Positions 23,365 through 34,361 of a stretch of 64,000 nucleotides of DNA are shown here, piece by piece. The position numbers were made by a program, and so were the translations under genes. Position 1 is the stretch's first letter; every line of letters starts with the position of its first letter. The DNA is from Scalesia atractyloides (Eukaryota > Streptophyta > Magnoliopsida > Asterales > Asteraceae). The notes below the pieces were generated by a model. That model had not been told where the DNA came from, did not search any database, and saw only the letters and a program-made list of their open reading frames with translations. Location of the stretch: positions 99,224,411 to 99,288,410 of the forward strand of contig CAMTDV010000030.1 of assembly GCA_947069175.1 (NCBI GenBank), written 5' to 3'.

Positions 23365-23858
23365 GTAATTAATTATTATTCAGTATTCACCACAAACCGG
23401 TAACCAATTGCTTCACACAAACCGGATAAATCGCAGAGGAACTCGAATTGTTTGGTGTCGAAACGGTGGTTGAATCTGCTAGGGGGATTTTTTAATATCC
23501 GGTCAGCTGTTTTTTCGATTCCCTAACGTTACACATATTGATTTAGTTCAGGGGACTCTGGTGGCGATGAAGAATTGTGGGTAGGGTTTCAATTGAAGGT
23601 GAGGATGAACAATTAAAATGGTACTCTGGGTTTTGTGGGTTTTATAAAAAGAGGAATTATAAATGACAAATATGCCCTCACGTGTTAAGCATGTGAGGGG
23701 ACTAAACTGAAGAAAATAACGTGGTTAGCTGTAAAGGATTGAACCCGCAACAAAAATAAACTTAAAGGCTGTTTTTAGCAACTTTTAAACATTAAGGCTG
23801 AAACCTGCAAGTTTGAGGAAACATAAAGGATGTTTTGTGCAATTTACTCTTAAGATAA

Positions 23859-25405
23859 TCCAAATTTAATTTAGTGAAACATAATTTTTATGTATGATTT
23901 TTTTAATTTTAGTCTTGTAATAATTTTATAAAGAAATATGGTTTTTATCTGTTTAAAATAATTTTATATGTTTTAAATGTTTGCTTTAAAAAATGTGATG
24001 GATGCTAGGAATGCGAAAGAGAGCATTTGACTAGTTTAGAGATAATAAAAGATCGAATAAAAAAATACGAACCGAAGCTAACTAGTAAAGACAAAGTATT
24101 TATTGTTGGTGTATTTGATATGTTTCTCATTCTATGATTTACACTAACTTTGCGATCATTTCCAAGATAGCCTCTATCATAGTAGCATTTTCGTGGCCTT
24201 CGTAACTTTTTGCTTCATTTTATGGCTCTAAAATCTTATTTTAATAGGCAGTGAAAACTAGTGAAACTATGGAGATGGTTTGTGAAAAAAAGTGAATGAA
24301 AGTGGTGTGGTGAGGTAGCAGGTGCTTTATGTCGTTATGATGTGTTAGTGGCATGGAAAGAAAAAAATGTGAAACGATAGTGGATGATCTTAAATGTTTC
24401 TTGCATCACCTGCTATGGTTATTCATTAATCAAATCATACCAAAAACCTGGAACTCAAATCAAACTTCGAATTTCAAATACTTGAATCAGGTCTTCATTT
24501 AGACCGAATATTGAATTGGGTTTTTTAATCGAATTCAATTTTATGAATGACCAAAACCAATGTCGACTTCGCTTTTCAAACCAAATATCTTAATTTTTTT
24601 GGTAATACAGTTTATTCATATAGACCTGAATTCAAACTACACTTAAATAAGCGTATTCAAATCATTTTTTCATACCTTTCCAAATTTGCATAGAATCAAT
24701 GTTGCATGTCTACCTTCTGTATTGATGTAACTTGACAAAGTTTTTTATATGCTAATAAATCTCGTAAAAAAATTTAGACGATCCAATGTTCAACCTTATT
24801 AGACATCTGTGGCATATGCTTTCTAGAGGTTAGAAAGTCATATGGAAGGCTGCAGAAATCTTAAAGGGGTAGCGTCACAGCTTATTGTCTATTTTCTATT
24901 TTAATGTATTTTGTATATATTGTTACTTAAAAAAAGTAAAATATCTTTTACGAATTTTAATTATCCGGTTTGCATGATTTGCCTTTGGCTTATGTTTTGG
25001 TGTGACACTATCAATTTTAATTATTGTGCTTGTAAACTGATAATTTCATAGTTAAAAGAAAAATAACATTTGATTAATGATCAAGTGTGGTGAGGTATTG
25101 GGGGCATCAAAATCATTGTTGGTGTGCGTGTTATTCTTCCATGCCTAATTCAATTTTAAAGATTGAGGAGGGCAAAGGCAAAAAGGGCAAAGTGGGCATA
25201 AAGCTAAAATGGGGTTACCAACGGTTCCCTTTTAAAAGCAAAAGGTACCACCCGTGCCTGCACACATTCTCTCTTCCACCATACTCATTTCCTTTTCAAT
25301 TCTTATTATTAGGTCAATTTTTGTTATATTCAGGGGCATATTAGTCAATATCATTAGTTAATGTATAATCATGACGGTTAATTGGTTAATGGTTTGATAG
25401 AAAAG
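23859..25405. other. Intergenic, nothing recognised
   Basis: AT-rich sequence with no recognisable coding exons or element ends. An open plus-strand stretch at 25087-25344 has no known motif. Confidence 0.4.
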
Positions 25406-25702
25406 TAAGATTGCGGGGTGTGGGGAGCTTAGGTCGACATGTGACGTAGATGAGATTCATCAGGCCACTCTAAAAAGGTGGGTGTGGTAGTGACGTGAAC
25501 TAGCTGGCGTGACCAGGTGTAACATTTGTCAAAAACGGGTTTTTCCAAACCCGCTTCGTTTATAATCGAATATCAAGTTATAAATTCTTCGTTGCGTATT
25601 TATGTTTATTTTAATTTTAAACGATGCATAATTAATTAACAAATTAGAATTTAAAAACTATAATTAATAAAAAGTGAAAAGAAAATAAATAAAAAAGAAA
25701 AC

Positions 25703-25783
25703 CGGCTGCCGGGATTCGAACCCGGGTCAGCCGGGTGGGTCTAAAGACTTAACACGCACACTTATAACCACTCCGCCACTTGA
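25703..25783 (-). repeat. tRNA-like module inside the solo LTR (minus strand)
   Basis: The minus strand has an A-box-like GTGGCGGAGTGGTTATAAG and a perfect T-arm GACCCGGGTTCGAATCCCGG. The seven bases after the T-arm do not pair with those before the D-arm, so there is no acceptor stem and this is not a normal tRNA gene. Confidence 0.65.
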
Positions 25784-26614
25784 TGTTTTCTGTTAGTTCT
25801 AGGAAACAATTAAATGATAACTTCACTCAGGAATCAACCGGTTTACGCCAACTGTAACCGTAATCGGCTTCCAAACGTCCAAAACGTTTGAGTGATCGCG
25901 ATTTTCTGTTAATAACCGATACACCAACATTTCTAATCAATTCGGTCATGAATGGACTTGAATTCAAATGATGTTCGGTTTTTATAACCGAAAACATTCA
26001 CTTCTGGAATTACTTCAACAAAAGCTTCATTTCGCGACTCAATTACATTCCCAGAACTTCTATTCTCACGTTTACTCTCGTTTCTGATCGTCGGAATTGC
26101 TTTTTGAACTCGCCGGACTTTCGCCGGAAAACCGTGTCTTCCATCAAATCAGTAAGTTTCTCAATTCTTTCATCGTCTATCAGTTGTTAAGCTTTTGCTA
26201 ACTCAAACCCTTCAATCAGAATCAGTTTCAGACGACGATATCGGATAATTAACTCTCGCCGGAAAACTTCTGAAAGTTCCCAATTCTCGTTGTGAAACGG
26301 TATAGCCTTTTAAACCTTCTGGTAATTCTTGTTCAGTGCTTCAATTCCGCATCTAGCTAATCAAAATTGTTAATCTGTCCGCTCAGACGAAATCCATAAA
26401 AACAGAGCCGACGACTTCGCCGGAATTCTGAGATAGATCGTTTCTCCGGTATGTTTACTTCCAAAATCTTCTCTGCCATTTCATTTTAGTCATTTGAATG
26501 TTTGTCAATCGAATTAAACAAGAAACAGTAGAGTAATCGTAGTCTGTGATATTGTAACGAAGAAGATGAAGTTAGTTTGTTTATAAGTTTAATATGAATT
26601 GGATATTATCTCGG

Positions 26615-26690
26615 GTTAGACACACAGTCCAGCGGTGTACTGTGTGCGCACATATATCACACGCCGCGAGTTCGATCCTTGACACACACG
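26615..26690 (+). repeat. tRNA-like module 2 of 4
   Basis: Begins GGTTAGACACACAGTCCAGC, with an extended D-arm-like hairpin, and has the B-box CGAGTTCGATCC at 26667-26678. It starts 167 bp before the next related module. Not foldable as a full tRNA. Confidence 0.6.
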
Positions 26691-26781
26691 TATGCTCTGT
26701 AATAAAGATGTTTTCTTTTACAACTGAACCGGATTAACACACTGAAGTTGTTAAGTATAATAAAAATCAGTATATTAACCA

Positions 26782-26858
26782 GGTTAGACACACAGTCCAG
26801 CGGTGGACTGTGTGCAACACTAACCCACAGGTCCCGGGTTCGAGACCTGTTGCACACT
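26782..26858 (+). repeat. tRNA-like module 3 of 4
   Basis: Begins GGTTAGACACACAGTCCAGC. ACACAGTCCA and TGGACTGTGT make a 10-bp hairpin. The B-box GGGTTCGAGACC lies at 26836-26847. The start is close to sequence-identical to module 2. Confidence 0.6.
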
Positions 26859-26950
26859 TTGGTTCGATGATTAAAACCCTTTTTGAAAATAAAAGAATTT
26901 TGAATAAACTAAAATAGTATATAAATATAATTAAAAACATAATTATTTTG

Positions 26951-27030
26951 GGTTAGACACGTAGCTCAGTTGGTAGAGCTGTGTGCACGCGTACGGGAGG
27001 TCTCGGGTTCGAGCCTTACCCGGCGCACAC
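26951..27030 (+). repeat. tRNA-like module 4 of 4
   Basis: Begins GGTTAGACACG and carries a textbook A-box, TAGCTCAGTTGGTAGAGC, with the B-box GGGTTCGAGCC at 27005-27015. Of the four it most resembles a lysine- or arginine-type tRNA head, but the acceptor ends do not pair. Confidence 0.65.
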
Positions 27031-28252
27031 TTACACTTTAGCAAACCGGTCAAACGGTCAACAGTTCCGGTCAACGGTCAATGGTCAACACAAAAGTCAA
27101 CATTTTTTTTATATTTTTATTTATTTATTTAATTTAAAAATCAATTAAAAATACTTAAAAATAATGTTTTTAAAGATAGAAAATAGCCTTAAACTCACAA
27201 AAACATATATAAAAATCTTATTAAAATTATTAATAAAATCCATTCATTTACCATACTTCCCGTTATTATTTAGGTTAGTTAAGTCTCGTCGATCAATCCT
27301 CCAAACTCATGCGCATTTCTTCATCTTCAACCGAACGCACCTAATGTGAGTGAATCTCTACAAATTCCCCGTTTTAATCACGTTTTTGGGGTGTATCATG
27401 TGTCTTACCATTTATTATATTTAAATCATTGTGCATACATCATATCCATGAACAAATGTGTATTCAACTTATATCAACTGTTTGTGTGGTTATTGTTTAG
27501 ATTTAATTTATCATTTTCAGTACATACATTATTATAGGCCGCCTCTCCCCATTACATTATGAGCGTTGAGCTGTTTCTTATTACATTATGAGCGTGAACC
27601 GGACGCTGCCAACATACGATCGGCTCCGTTTGATTGAGCCTTGATCGCACAGACATTCATCATAGGCCGCCCGTTCCCCATTACATTATGAGCGTGAACG
27701 TGAATTTGCCAACATATACAGTTTCATTCATGTTATATATTCATGCAAGTTGATATGTTATTGTATGTTATTGTTTGTGGTTGTTATTGTTATTGTATGA
27801 TTATTTACATTTGCTCACATATGACTATTGCACAATTTTTCCATGATAAAGATAATAAGAAATCAATAATAAACGTTTATCTAACAAGGTTCACTCGCCA
27901 ACTTATGTTGACCCAAAAATCCCTATTTTTACACATGATACAGGTAATCCAGCTGCAGCAAGAAACACATAGGATTGGCTTAGAAGAATAAACTGGTTTA
28001 GAGCTTGGATTGTTTAGTTGATTATTTTTCTTTGTATTTGTATGAACATGTTTGGATTATTGAGGATGTAATTTTGACTTAAATAAATATGAAATATATT
28101 AGTAAATATCATGAGCTTTGGTGATAACCCAATTATGCCCCGACTCTTATTCCGCTGCGGGTCGGGGTGTGACACCAGGCATGTGCAATATTATTATTAT
28201 TTTAATATTTTGACATTTATAAAAATAAAACAAACCACTAAATTAATTTAAA

Positions 28253-29820
28253 GAGTAAACTTCCGTTTTGCCACCTGTGGTTTGGTCACTTTAACGGTTT
28301 TGCCCAAATCCTTTAAAAATAGCCATTTTCCTCCAATAGTTTGTTATGTTTTTTTTCTATTTTGCTCCCCGCCTCTAACTCTATCCAAATTGTCTTTTAC
28401 CTGAGAGGGTATTTTGGTAACTTCATGTATTATTTATTATGATAGTAATTTCTGAAATATGTTTTTTTTTGTCTTTTTTAATTATAAAACTAAAAGATAA
28501 ACAAATATAAGATAAATCCCTTCTCTCTCACCTCTCTCTCTCTACCACCACTACACCACCCCTGCCGACCCACCCTCTCTCTCTCTTTCTACCTGCCGAA
28601 CACCACCACCACCCCCTCCACTACAAAATCAATCAGATCCCTTTCTTCACTTCATCACCAGTTTCTCTCTTTATATCTCCTTCCCTCTCAACCTTCTGTA
28701 ACATCCATTGTAACACGCACTAGACACCGCCACTACCACCACAACAATCAACTCAACCATCCCACCACCACCCCCCATTACCAACATCACATCCTTAACT
28801 TCATCACTCTTCCATCGGTCCACCATACCACTGCCCACCGCCACCGCCATCATCACCAGTCCACCACCCATCTCCACCACAACTTCCAACCATCCTCTCT
28901 CTCTCTCACTACCTTGCCCACCCACACCCCATCATCACCCAGTCCTCACCACCACCACCCAAACTACTTCAAAAAAACACCTCTTTCATCTACCGTAAAC
29001 TAAACTCCTAGAATCAAACCCCAACTTTTATAATCAAAATCCCCAAATTTAAAAAAGAAAACACAAGAACAGGGAGATAGAAAGAGAGAGAGACGAATTA
29101 GATGGTGTTAGGGTTCCAGCGGTCGACCACCATCCATGGCAGAGCCTCGGTGGTTAGCGACAGTGGTCTTGGCTAGTGCTGCATGACGGCGAAGGCTTCA
29201 GACCTCGATTAGATTTCGTTAGGATTCTGGAGAAGGCTTCAGGCCTCGATTAGATGACGGCGGCATTAGGGTTCTGATCTTTAGGGTTTCGTCGTGATGA
29301 TTCAGATCAGTGTTGTAGTGGTGGGGTTTGGGTGGTTTCGGTGGTCGTAGCAGGTGGTTGTGGTGGTAAGGGGAATGGGAGGGGTGGTAGTTGTAGGATG
29401 TATGTTATGGTGAGGTGGTGCCAGGACCGATGGTTATGGTGGTGGTTGTGGTTGGTTTCTAGTTATGTGGGTTCCGGTGGGGTGGTGGGTGGTGGTGGTT
29501 TTTTGGTGATGGAGATGGAGAAGAGATAGATAGAGAGATACGTAGATAGAGAGATACGTAGAGAGAGAAGACAGAGGAGAAAGTGTGTGTAGTCATGTGT
29601 GTATATAAAATACAAATATCTTTAAAAGTAAATTACCAAAATGTATACTTGAAGTTACCAAAATACCCTCTCAGTTAAAAGACAATTTGGATGGAGTTAG
29701 AGACAGGGAGCAAAATAGAAAAAACATAGCAAACTATTGGAGGAAAATGGCTATTTTTAAAGTATTGGGGCAAAATCGTTAAAGTGACCAAACCACAGGG
29801 AGTAAAACGGAAGTTTACTC
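28253..29820. mobile_element. Non-autonomous MULE with about 180-bp inverted repeats
   Basis: The ends are GAGTAAACTTCCGTTTTGCC and, on the other strand, GAGTAAACTTCCGTTTTACT, continuing as a long inverted repeat to about 28430 and from about 29640. The perfect 9-bp duplication TAATTTAAA flanks it (28244-28252, 29821-29829). The interior is skewed: the left half is pyrimidine/CCA-rich (28520-28960), the right half purine/GGT-rich (29280-29580). No transposase. Long open frames in these halves are by-products of that skew. Confidence 0.9.
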
Positions 29821-29919
29821 TAATTTAAAAAAAAGTTACATAAAATCCTAATAAATTTAAAAAACAACTTAATGAATCCTAAAAAAATTTAAAAAACAAC
29901 ATAATACATTCTAAAAAAA

Positions 29920-30255
29920 TTACAAGGTACGGTAAATATTAAAGTGGGGAACCCAACGAAATTCCGGGTTCCCATTGTGCCTATATTTGATTTTGGCGAT
30001 CTCCACTCGATCGTCGTGGCTTAGGTCTCCCGTAGGTACACGGTCGAAGCATGCTTTCAACCAATCCAGCTTCGGTTTTAGCTCCCGCCACTTATGTTGG
30101 CACGCGTTCAAGTTGTGACGCGCGTTTCCCATATGTTGTTGGTATTGTTGAAACGCTTGAGTCCAGTAGGCGGTTTGGCCACGAAGTAGTGTTCGTTGTG
30201 TGTCAACGATTGACGTCACTAACACTATCTCCTCCTCCTCGGTCCAATGCACCAT
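29920..30255 (-). CDS. PIF/Harbinger ORF1-like Myb/SANT (trihelix) protein, probably partial
   Basis: The frame begins MVHWTEEEEIVLVTSIVDT and continues with YWTQAFQQYQQHMG, LNACQHKWRELKPKLDWLKA and a short tail ending at 29920. The W-T-x-EE start, the spacing of W residues and the KW motif are those of Myb/SANT-like DNA-binding domains in the ORF1 proteins of plant PIF elements, which work with the DDE transposase. At 111 residues it is shorter than usual ORF1 proteins, and the C-terminal region is missing. It sits in the right part of the PIF element at 25409-30577, just inside the MULE insertion. It could also be read as a trihelix-like host fragment, but the element context favours ORF1. 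Confidence 0.7.
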   Translation of the reverse strand: MVHWTEEEEIVLVTSIVDTQRTLLRGQTAYWTQAFQQYQQHMGNARHNLNACQHKWRELKPKLDWLKACFDRVPTGDLSHDDRVEIAKIKYRHNGNPEFRWVPHFNIYRTL

Positions 30256-31016
30256 TTTCCGTTTTTGGGTTGATTTGGGTTGAAGATTTATGTTTGAAGA
30301 AAGTGTATGTGAAAAATATCTGGTTTGGGGTGAGTATTTATAGGTAAAATTTATAATATATTAAGTTCCATAGCCGAAATCGTCATTGCCAACGGCTAGC
30401 CCAAACGTTCTGATTTTGATAGTCAACCCCAACAAGCCACATCACCACTCCCCCCGCTCTACGCCAGGCTTCGTAGCCACGTCAGCAGAGCAACGCCGCT
30501 ACCCACACTGGCCCGTTGTGGCTAAAGCGGCGTTGCTTGGCTAGCCACGCCCCAACCCAAGCCCACACCCTGCAGTCTAAGGATGGAGTCTGAGCTTGAC
30601 AAGGCTTGAGCTCGTTTAGTTGTTTAACTTTTAAAAGCTTGAGTTCGGCTCGATTCGAGTTTTGTTTCAAAAGCTCAAGCTTGACTCGTAGGTAGATTTT
30701 CAAGCCCAAGTTCGATCTGTGGGTAGTTTTTCAAGCTCGAGTTTGGCTCGTTTTTTATTTACTAATTAATTTATATTAATTATAATTGTTATTTATATAA
30801 TTTTAGTTATCTTTTATAAACTTATAATAGTAATTAATATTATTATAATATATTTAATGTTATTTTTATATAATTTTAATTATCTTTTAGGTAGTGGGCT
30901 CATGAGTCGCTGCAAGCTCGATAAGCAAAACTCAGACTCTTTTACTAAACAAACTCATTTAAGCTTAGCTCTTTTCGATTTTTTACGAGCTGAGCTTAAG
31001 CTCGTTTGCACCCCTA

Positions 31017-31782
31017 GGTTTGAAGCAATTAACTCCAACACAACTTACGGTTTTATTAATGTAAAAAATATAAGTTCATATTTGCTCACATTTATTATAT
31101 GATACGAATACATATGAGTAACCCATTCAACTAAGTAAGTCAAATGAGTTGTAAACGGGTTAGCAAGTTGTAAATGGGTTGTAGGTTGTAAATGAGTTAA
31201 ATGGCTTATAAATAGGTTGTTAATTATAAATGAGTTAAAAAGAAATTTATCGTTTAAAAAAATTGTAAATGAGTTGACCTTATACAAACTATACATTCTA
31301 ATTCTAATCTTATTCTGTGTTATCAATCGACCAGTTTAATTAAATAGGTTAACTAAAACATCTAATTTAATTAAACCTATTAAACTTGTCCATTTAAATA
31401 CGCCATTTATATTAAACTAATTATAACTAATATTAAACATATCACAAAATCATTGTAGTCGCCACAATCTTTTTTTTAAAAATACGTTTTGAAGTTTCAA
31501 GTTAACCCTTACACTTTAAATGATATTTATCTTTAACCCAATAATTTTATTTTTCTTTTTGTTCACTAGTTTTCTGGTAAGCGAACCCTACCGGACACAA
31601 CCACGAGTGGATCGACGGTGGTAGCTGTTACGGGTCGGTAATCTCCAACGTGTCGGTTCACAACACCATGTGGTGGGGAAGTCCTAGTTTGAAATAATAA
31701 GACAAAACACGATTATTTTTAGTATTGTGATTCAATTTATAAAAATTCACCGCAATTATATATAGTGAATTTTGTTTTTCAT
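31017..31782. other. Intergenic, repeat-like
   Basis: Positions 31105-31275 contain several AAATG(A/G)GTTG and TTGTAAATGGGTTG motifs, probably hAT-derived. Nothing coding. Confidence 0.35.
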
Positions 31783-31990
31783 AAATAACATCTTGGTGGT
31801 GGGATAAGACTTCAGGACCAATAGGTCCCGGGTTCGATTCCCACAAGGAGGTTTTTCCATGTTTATTGGGTTTCCTCCTGAATTGGTGGGGCATTATGCC
31901 TAGTGGAGATGGATATGATCGGGTGGTTCCTCTGGTGGCACGATGATACTCTAATGTTTCATCGGTGATCCAAATTTGCCGTTAAAAAAA
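31783..31990 (+). mobile_element. tRNA-derived SINE, copy 2 (5'-shortened)
   Basis: Shares with the copy at 19949 the segment ACCAATAGGTCC(C/T)G(G/A)GTTCGATTC, the body GGGTTTCCTCCTGAATTGGT ... GCCTAGTGGAGATG ... GATCGGGTGGTT ... TGGCACGATGATACTCTA, and an A-rich tail (31984-31990). The A-box region is missing or altered. No clear target duplication. Confidence 0.85.
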
Positions 31991-34356
31991 AGAATAAGTG
32001 GACTAAATAATATGTAACTCAGTTTGGGTTCAATTATGAAGAAAAAGGTTATTGATAGTGGTCTCATCGTGTACATTTCATTAAATATTCCGAATTTTCA
32101 ACGTAATAAGACAAAGAAAGAATTTCAAATGACAACGAACCAATTTAAAACTTTTTGTTTATTGATTCGGTTTAAAGAGATTCGGTCTTAAACAATTTGC
32201 ACATATTATCCACTTGATTGGTGTAGCTAGGTGTCCAAATCCAACGAACCATAAGTACCAAAAGAGTAATTTGAGAAACATAGGGATTAAAAATGAATTT
32301 CATCTTATCTAAGAGATTTGTGTATTTTTCTTTGTAAAATATCGTGATGCAAAAGATATATGAACATCAACAATGCATGCCTTTGGCTTACGTTGAGTCT
32401 TTGGAAGGGTTGCATTGGAGTCGACTCTTGAAAGACCCCAAACTACATGGACGAAAATGACAATTTATTCTTTCTATTATTTATGTATTTTTATCATAAT
32501 TAAATGTATAAAAAGTTATTGTGTGAACGCATATTTTTATGTATGAAATTAAATATATATACATAGCAGGTTTACTCAGACTCACGAGTCTAGTTGTCTA
32601 GTTGGGCTCATGCTTGTATAGGAGCTTCAGTAGATGCTTGAACTCGTTTTTGCTCGATTCAGTTTGAACTTTAACAGAGTTTGTTACAAGCAGTTCATGA
32701 ACTGCGAGTCATTGATATTATATACATAATAAGTTAAAAAGTTATGCAGAGTTCTCTAGACATGCTAACAATCAAGTTAAAAGGTAAGGGTCCTAACTTT
32801 AGAGCCAAGAGAAGTAGAATACATGAAGTTAAATGGAACTCTACAAAAAGACATGAAGTTTTGTTCCCCAACTAGAGCCAGCCAAGAGAAGTAGAATACA
32901 TGAAGGTAAATGGATTTTATATAGTACTGAATACCCATTATGAGTTTGGGCTAGAGGCCTAATTAAATTTGGGCTCGACTCCATAAAAAGAAACTTTTGT
33001 TCATATGAAATTCTTCTAGAAAGTAGAAACTACACACTCTTTGTTGGATTCGTGACTCAGTTGGAGAAGCAAAGCTTCTAGGAACTGTAAGATAGTAAAA
33101 GACTGATTGATTATTATTGAATGAGTAGGTTGCACTACATAGAGATTACGAGTAATCATAGAACCCTAACTGAGCATGTGGGCCATAGTCTAATAGAAAT
33201 CAGTAGACGGAGAGTTGAGATCATCAAATAAATTAAACCATTTCTTTTAACCTGTATAGACCCCTTATAAGTTGACCGTTTCCTTCACCAATCTGTTTAA
33301 ATAAACAAAGTTCAAGCTACAGATTCAAAGTGACATTTGGATGAGAAATCTGCCTTAGCTAGCAAAAAGCCTAAAAGGCAAATATTTTTTGAAACAAAAA
33401 TTGAAGCGAGTCATATCGCGAGTGTTGTTCTCTTACATATTGAGGATCTGTTGTAGCAGTTCGGGCAGAGCATGGCCCACGCCATGCCTATAAGCATGGG
33501 CGCAGCATAGTGGGGGCGGGAGGAGGGGGCCGACCCCCCGAACTTTTCACTCAGTAGTGGAAAGTATGTAGTTTTCGTATAAATTTTTTTGGGTATATAC
33601 GTTTTTGACCCCCCGGTTTTATAGAATTTTTTGGGTATATACGTTTTCGACCCCCCGGTCGGAGATCTCAAGCTTCGCCACTGTCTATAAGAATTTACAT
33701 ATTCTACATGAGTTTCAATCTTCTATGAAATGATTCATGAATTGTTGGTCTCAATCTTTGGTTGTACATGAAATATATAATAAATTTCAATATCAGTGTA
33801 ATATTTTTCAGAACAAAAGGATTTGAAAATTGAATGCATAAATGAATTGAATACCAGATTATAGCACTAAACCGCCCACAATTGCAACTTTGTCAAACAT
33901 ACAAAAGCACTCAACCATAATCTGCCAATACTTCACATGAAGAGGAGATTCACTTTTTCTCATCGTTTTCTACAATTAATTAGAAACCCATTATTATATT
34001 ATATTATATTATGTGAGAAGATAAACCATTTAAAAAAAATTATATGGTATGCATAGTCCATACAACAAATTCATTAGGAATATTCTTAGTATTGCTAGCA
34101 CCATCATGAATGTCCTCATCATCATGGCCATCGTATGAGACACTGAAATACATTAAACCAAGGTTATCCATGTGTTCAAAAGTGATTCATAGTTGAAAAG
34201 GGATCCACATTACCATCAACGAATCGTCTCAAACTTTCATGTAAACTGATAGCTGAATATACCATTCATAAGTACATAAGTAGGAAAGGAAATGAAGAGG
34301 GGATGTAATATTACTTGTCGAATACAGATCAAGTTAACAACCGGAAAATTAAGAGA
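31991..34356. other. Intergenic with minor repeats
   Basis: A segment containing GAAGTAGAATACATGAAG is present twice (about 32808 and 32887). The 33500-33690 part is GC-rich, with GACCCCCCGG motifs and two copies of TTTTTTGGGTATATACGTTT. It ends, on the minus strand, in GTGGCGAAGCTTGAGATC, similar to the inverted-repeat element at 4870-5032. No gene is supported. Confidence 0.4.
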
Positions 34357-34361
34357 TGAGA

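Larger units (their letters stand above)
22690..23849. mobile_element. Non-autonomous Mutator-like element (Pack-MULE type)
   Basis: The ends are long inverted repeats (about 180 bp) starting GAGTAAATTGCACAAAACGT and, on the other strand, GAGTAAATTGCACAAAACAT. The perfect 9-bp duplication TTAAGATAA flanks the element (22681-22689, 23850-23858), as expected for Mutator-like elements. There is no transposase. Between the arms lies GC-richer, gene-like sequence (22920-23640), including what looks like the first coding exon of a SLY1 gene and a second exon-like stretch. A 21-bp unit is tandemly doubled at about 22870-22910. Confidence 0.9.
25518..28174 (+). mobile_element. Long solo LTR, Ty3/gypsy (Tekay-like)
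   Basis: Starts TGTAACATTTGTC and ends GTCGGGGTGTGACA, flanked by the perfect duplication CCAGG (25513-25517, 28175-28179). At 2657 bp with TGTAAC...GTGTGACA ends it resembles LTRs of Tekay chromoviruses. No primer-binding site, gag or pol is present, so it is a solo LTR. It contains four tRNA-like modules (25703-27030) and a three-fold CATTACATTATGAGCGT repeat (27550-27700). Its GC-rich CTCGCCGG motifs (26110, 26255, 26415) recur. Confidence 0.82.
25409..30577. mobile_element. PIF/Harbinger element carrying two later insertions
   Basis: The left end GATTGCGGGGTGTGGGGAGC and the right end, on the other strand, GACTGCAGGGTGTGGGCTTG are good inverted repeats, each with TAA beside it (25406-25408, 30578-30580). 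The span is 5169 bp because a solo LTR (25518-28174) and a MULE (28253-29820) sit inside. Removing these and their duplicated target bases leaves about 930 bp, of which 29920-30255 encodes an ORF1-type protein on the minus strand. No DDE transposase remains. Confidence 0.8.
25398..31016. mobile_element. Possible outer hAT element split by nested insertions
   Basis: GGTTTGA (25391-25397) and GGTTTGAA (31017-31024) may be the target duplication. The right end, on the other strand, starts TAGGGGTGCAAACGAGC, a hAT-like terminus, and the left end starts TAGAAAAG. The 30580-31016 part is full of CTTGAGCTCG/GAGCTTAAGCTCG motifs typical of this superfamily. The PIF element at 25409-30577 would have inserted 11 bp inside its left end. 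The left terminus is too short to be certain. Confidence 0.4.

Noticed and set aside
25703..27030. Functional tRNA genes
   Set aside because: A/B boxes are present but acceptor stems do not pair, and the modules lie inside an LTR. Described as tRNA-like repeats instead.
28671..28925. Gly/Val/Met-rich minus-strand protein
   Set aside because: It arises from the CCA-rich half of a MULE; composition-driven, no domain.
29332..29529. Gly/Trp-rich plus-strand protein
   Set aside because: It arises from the GGT-rich half of the same MULE.
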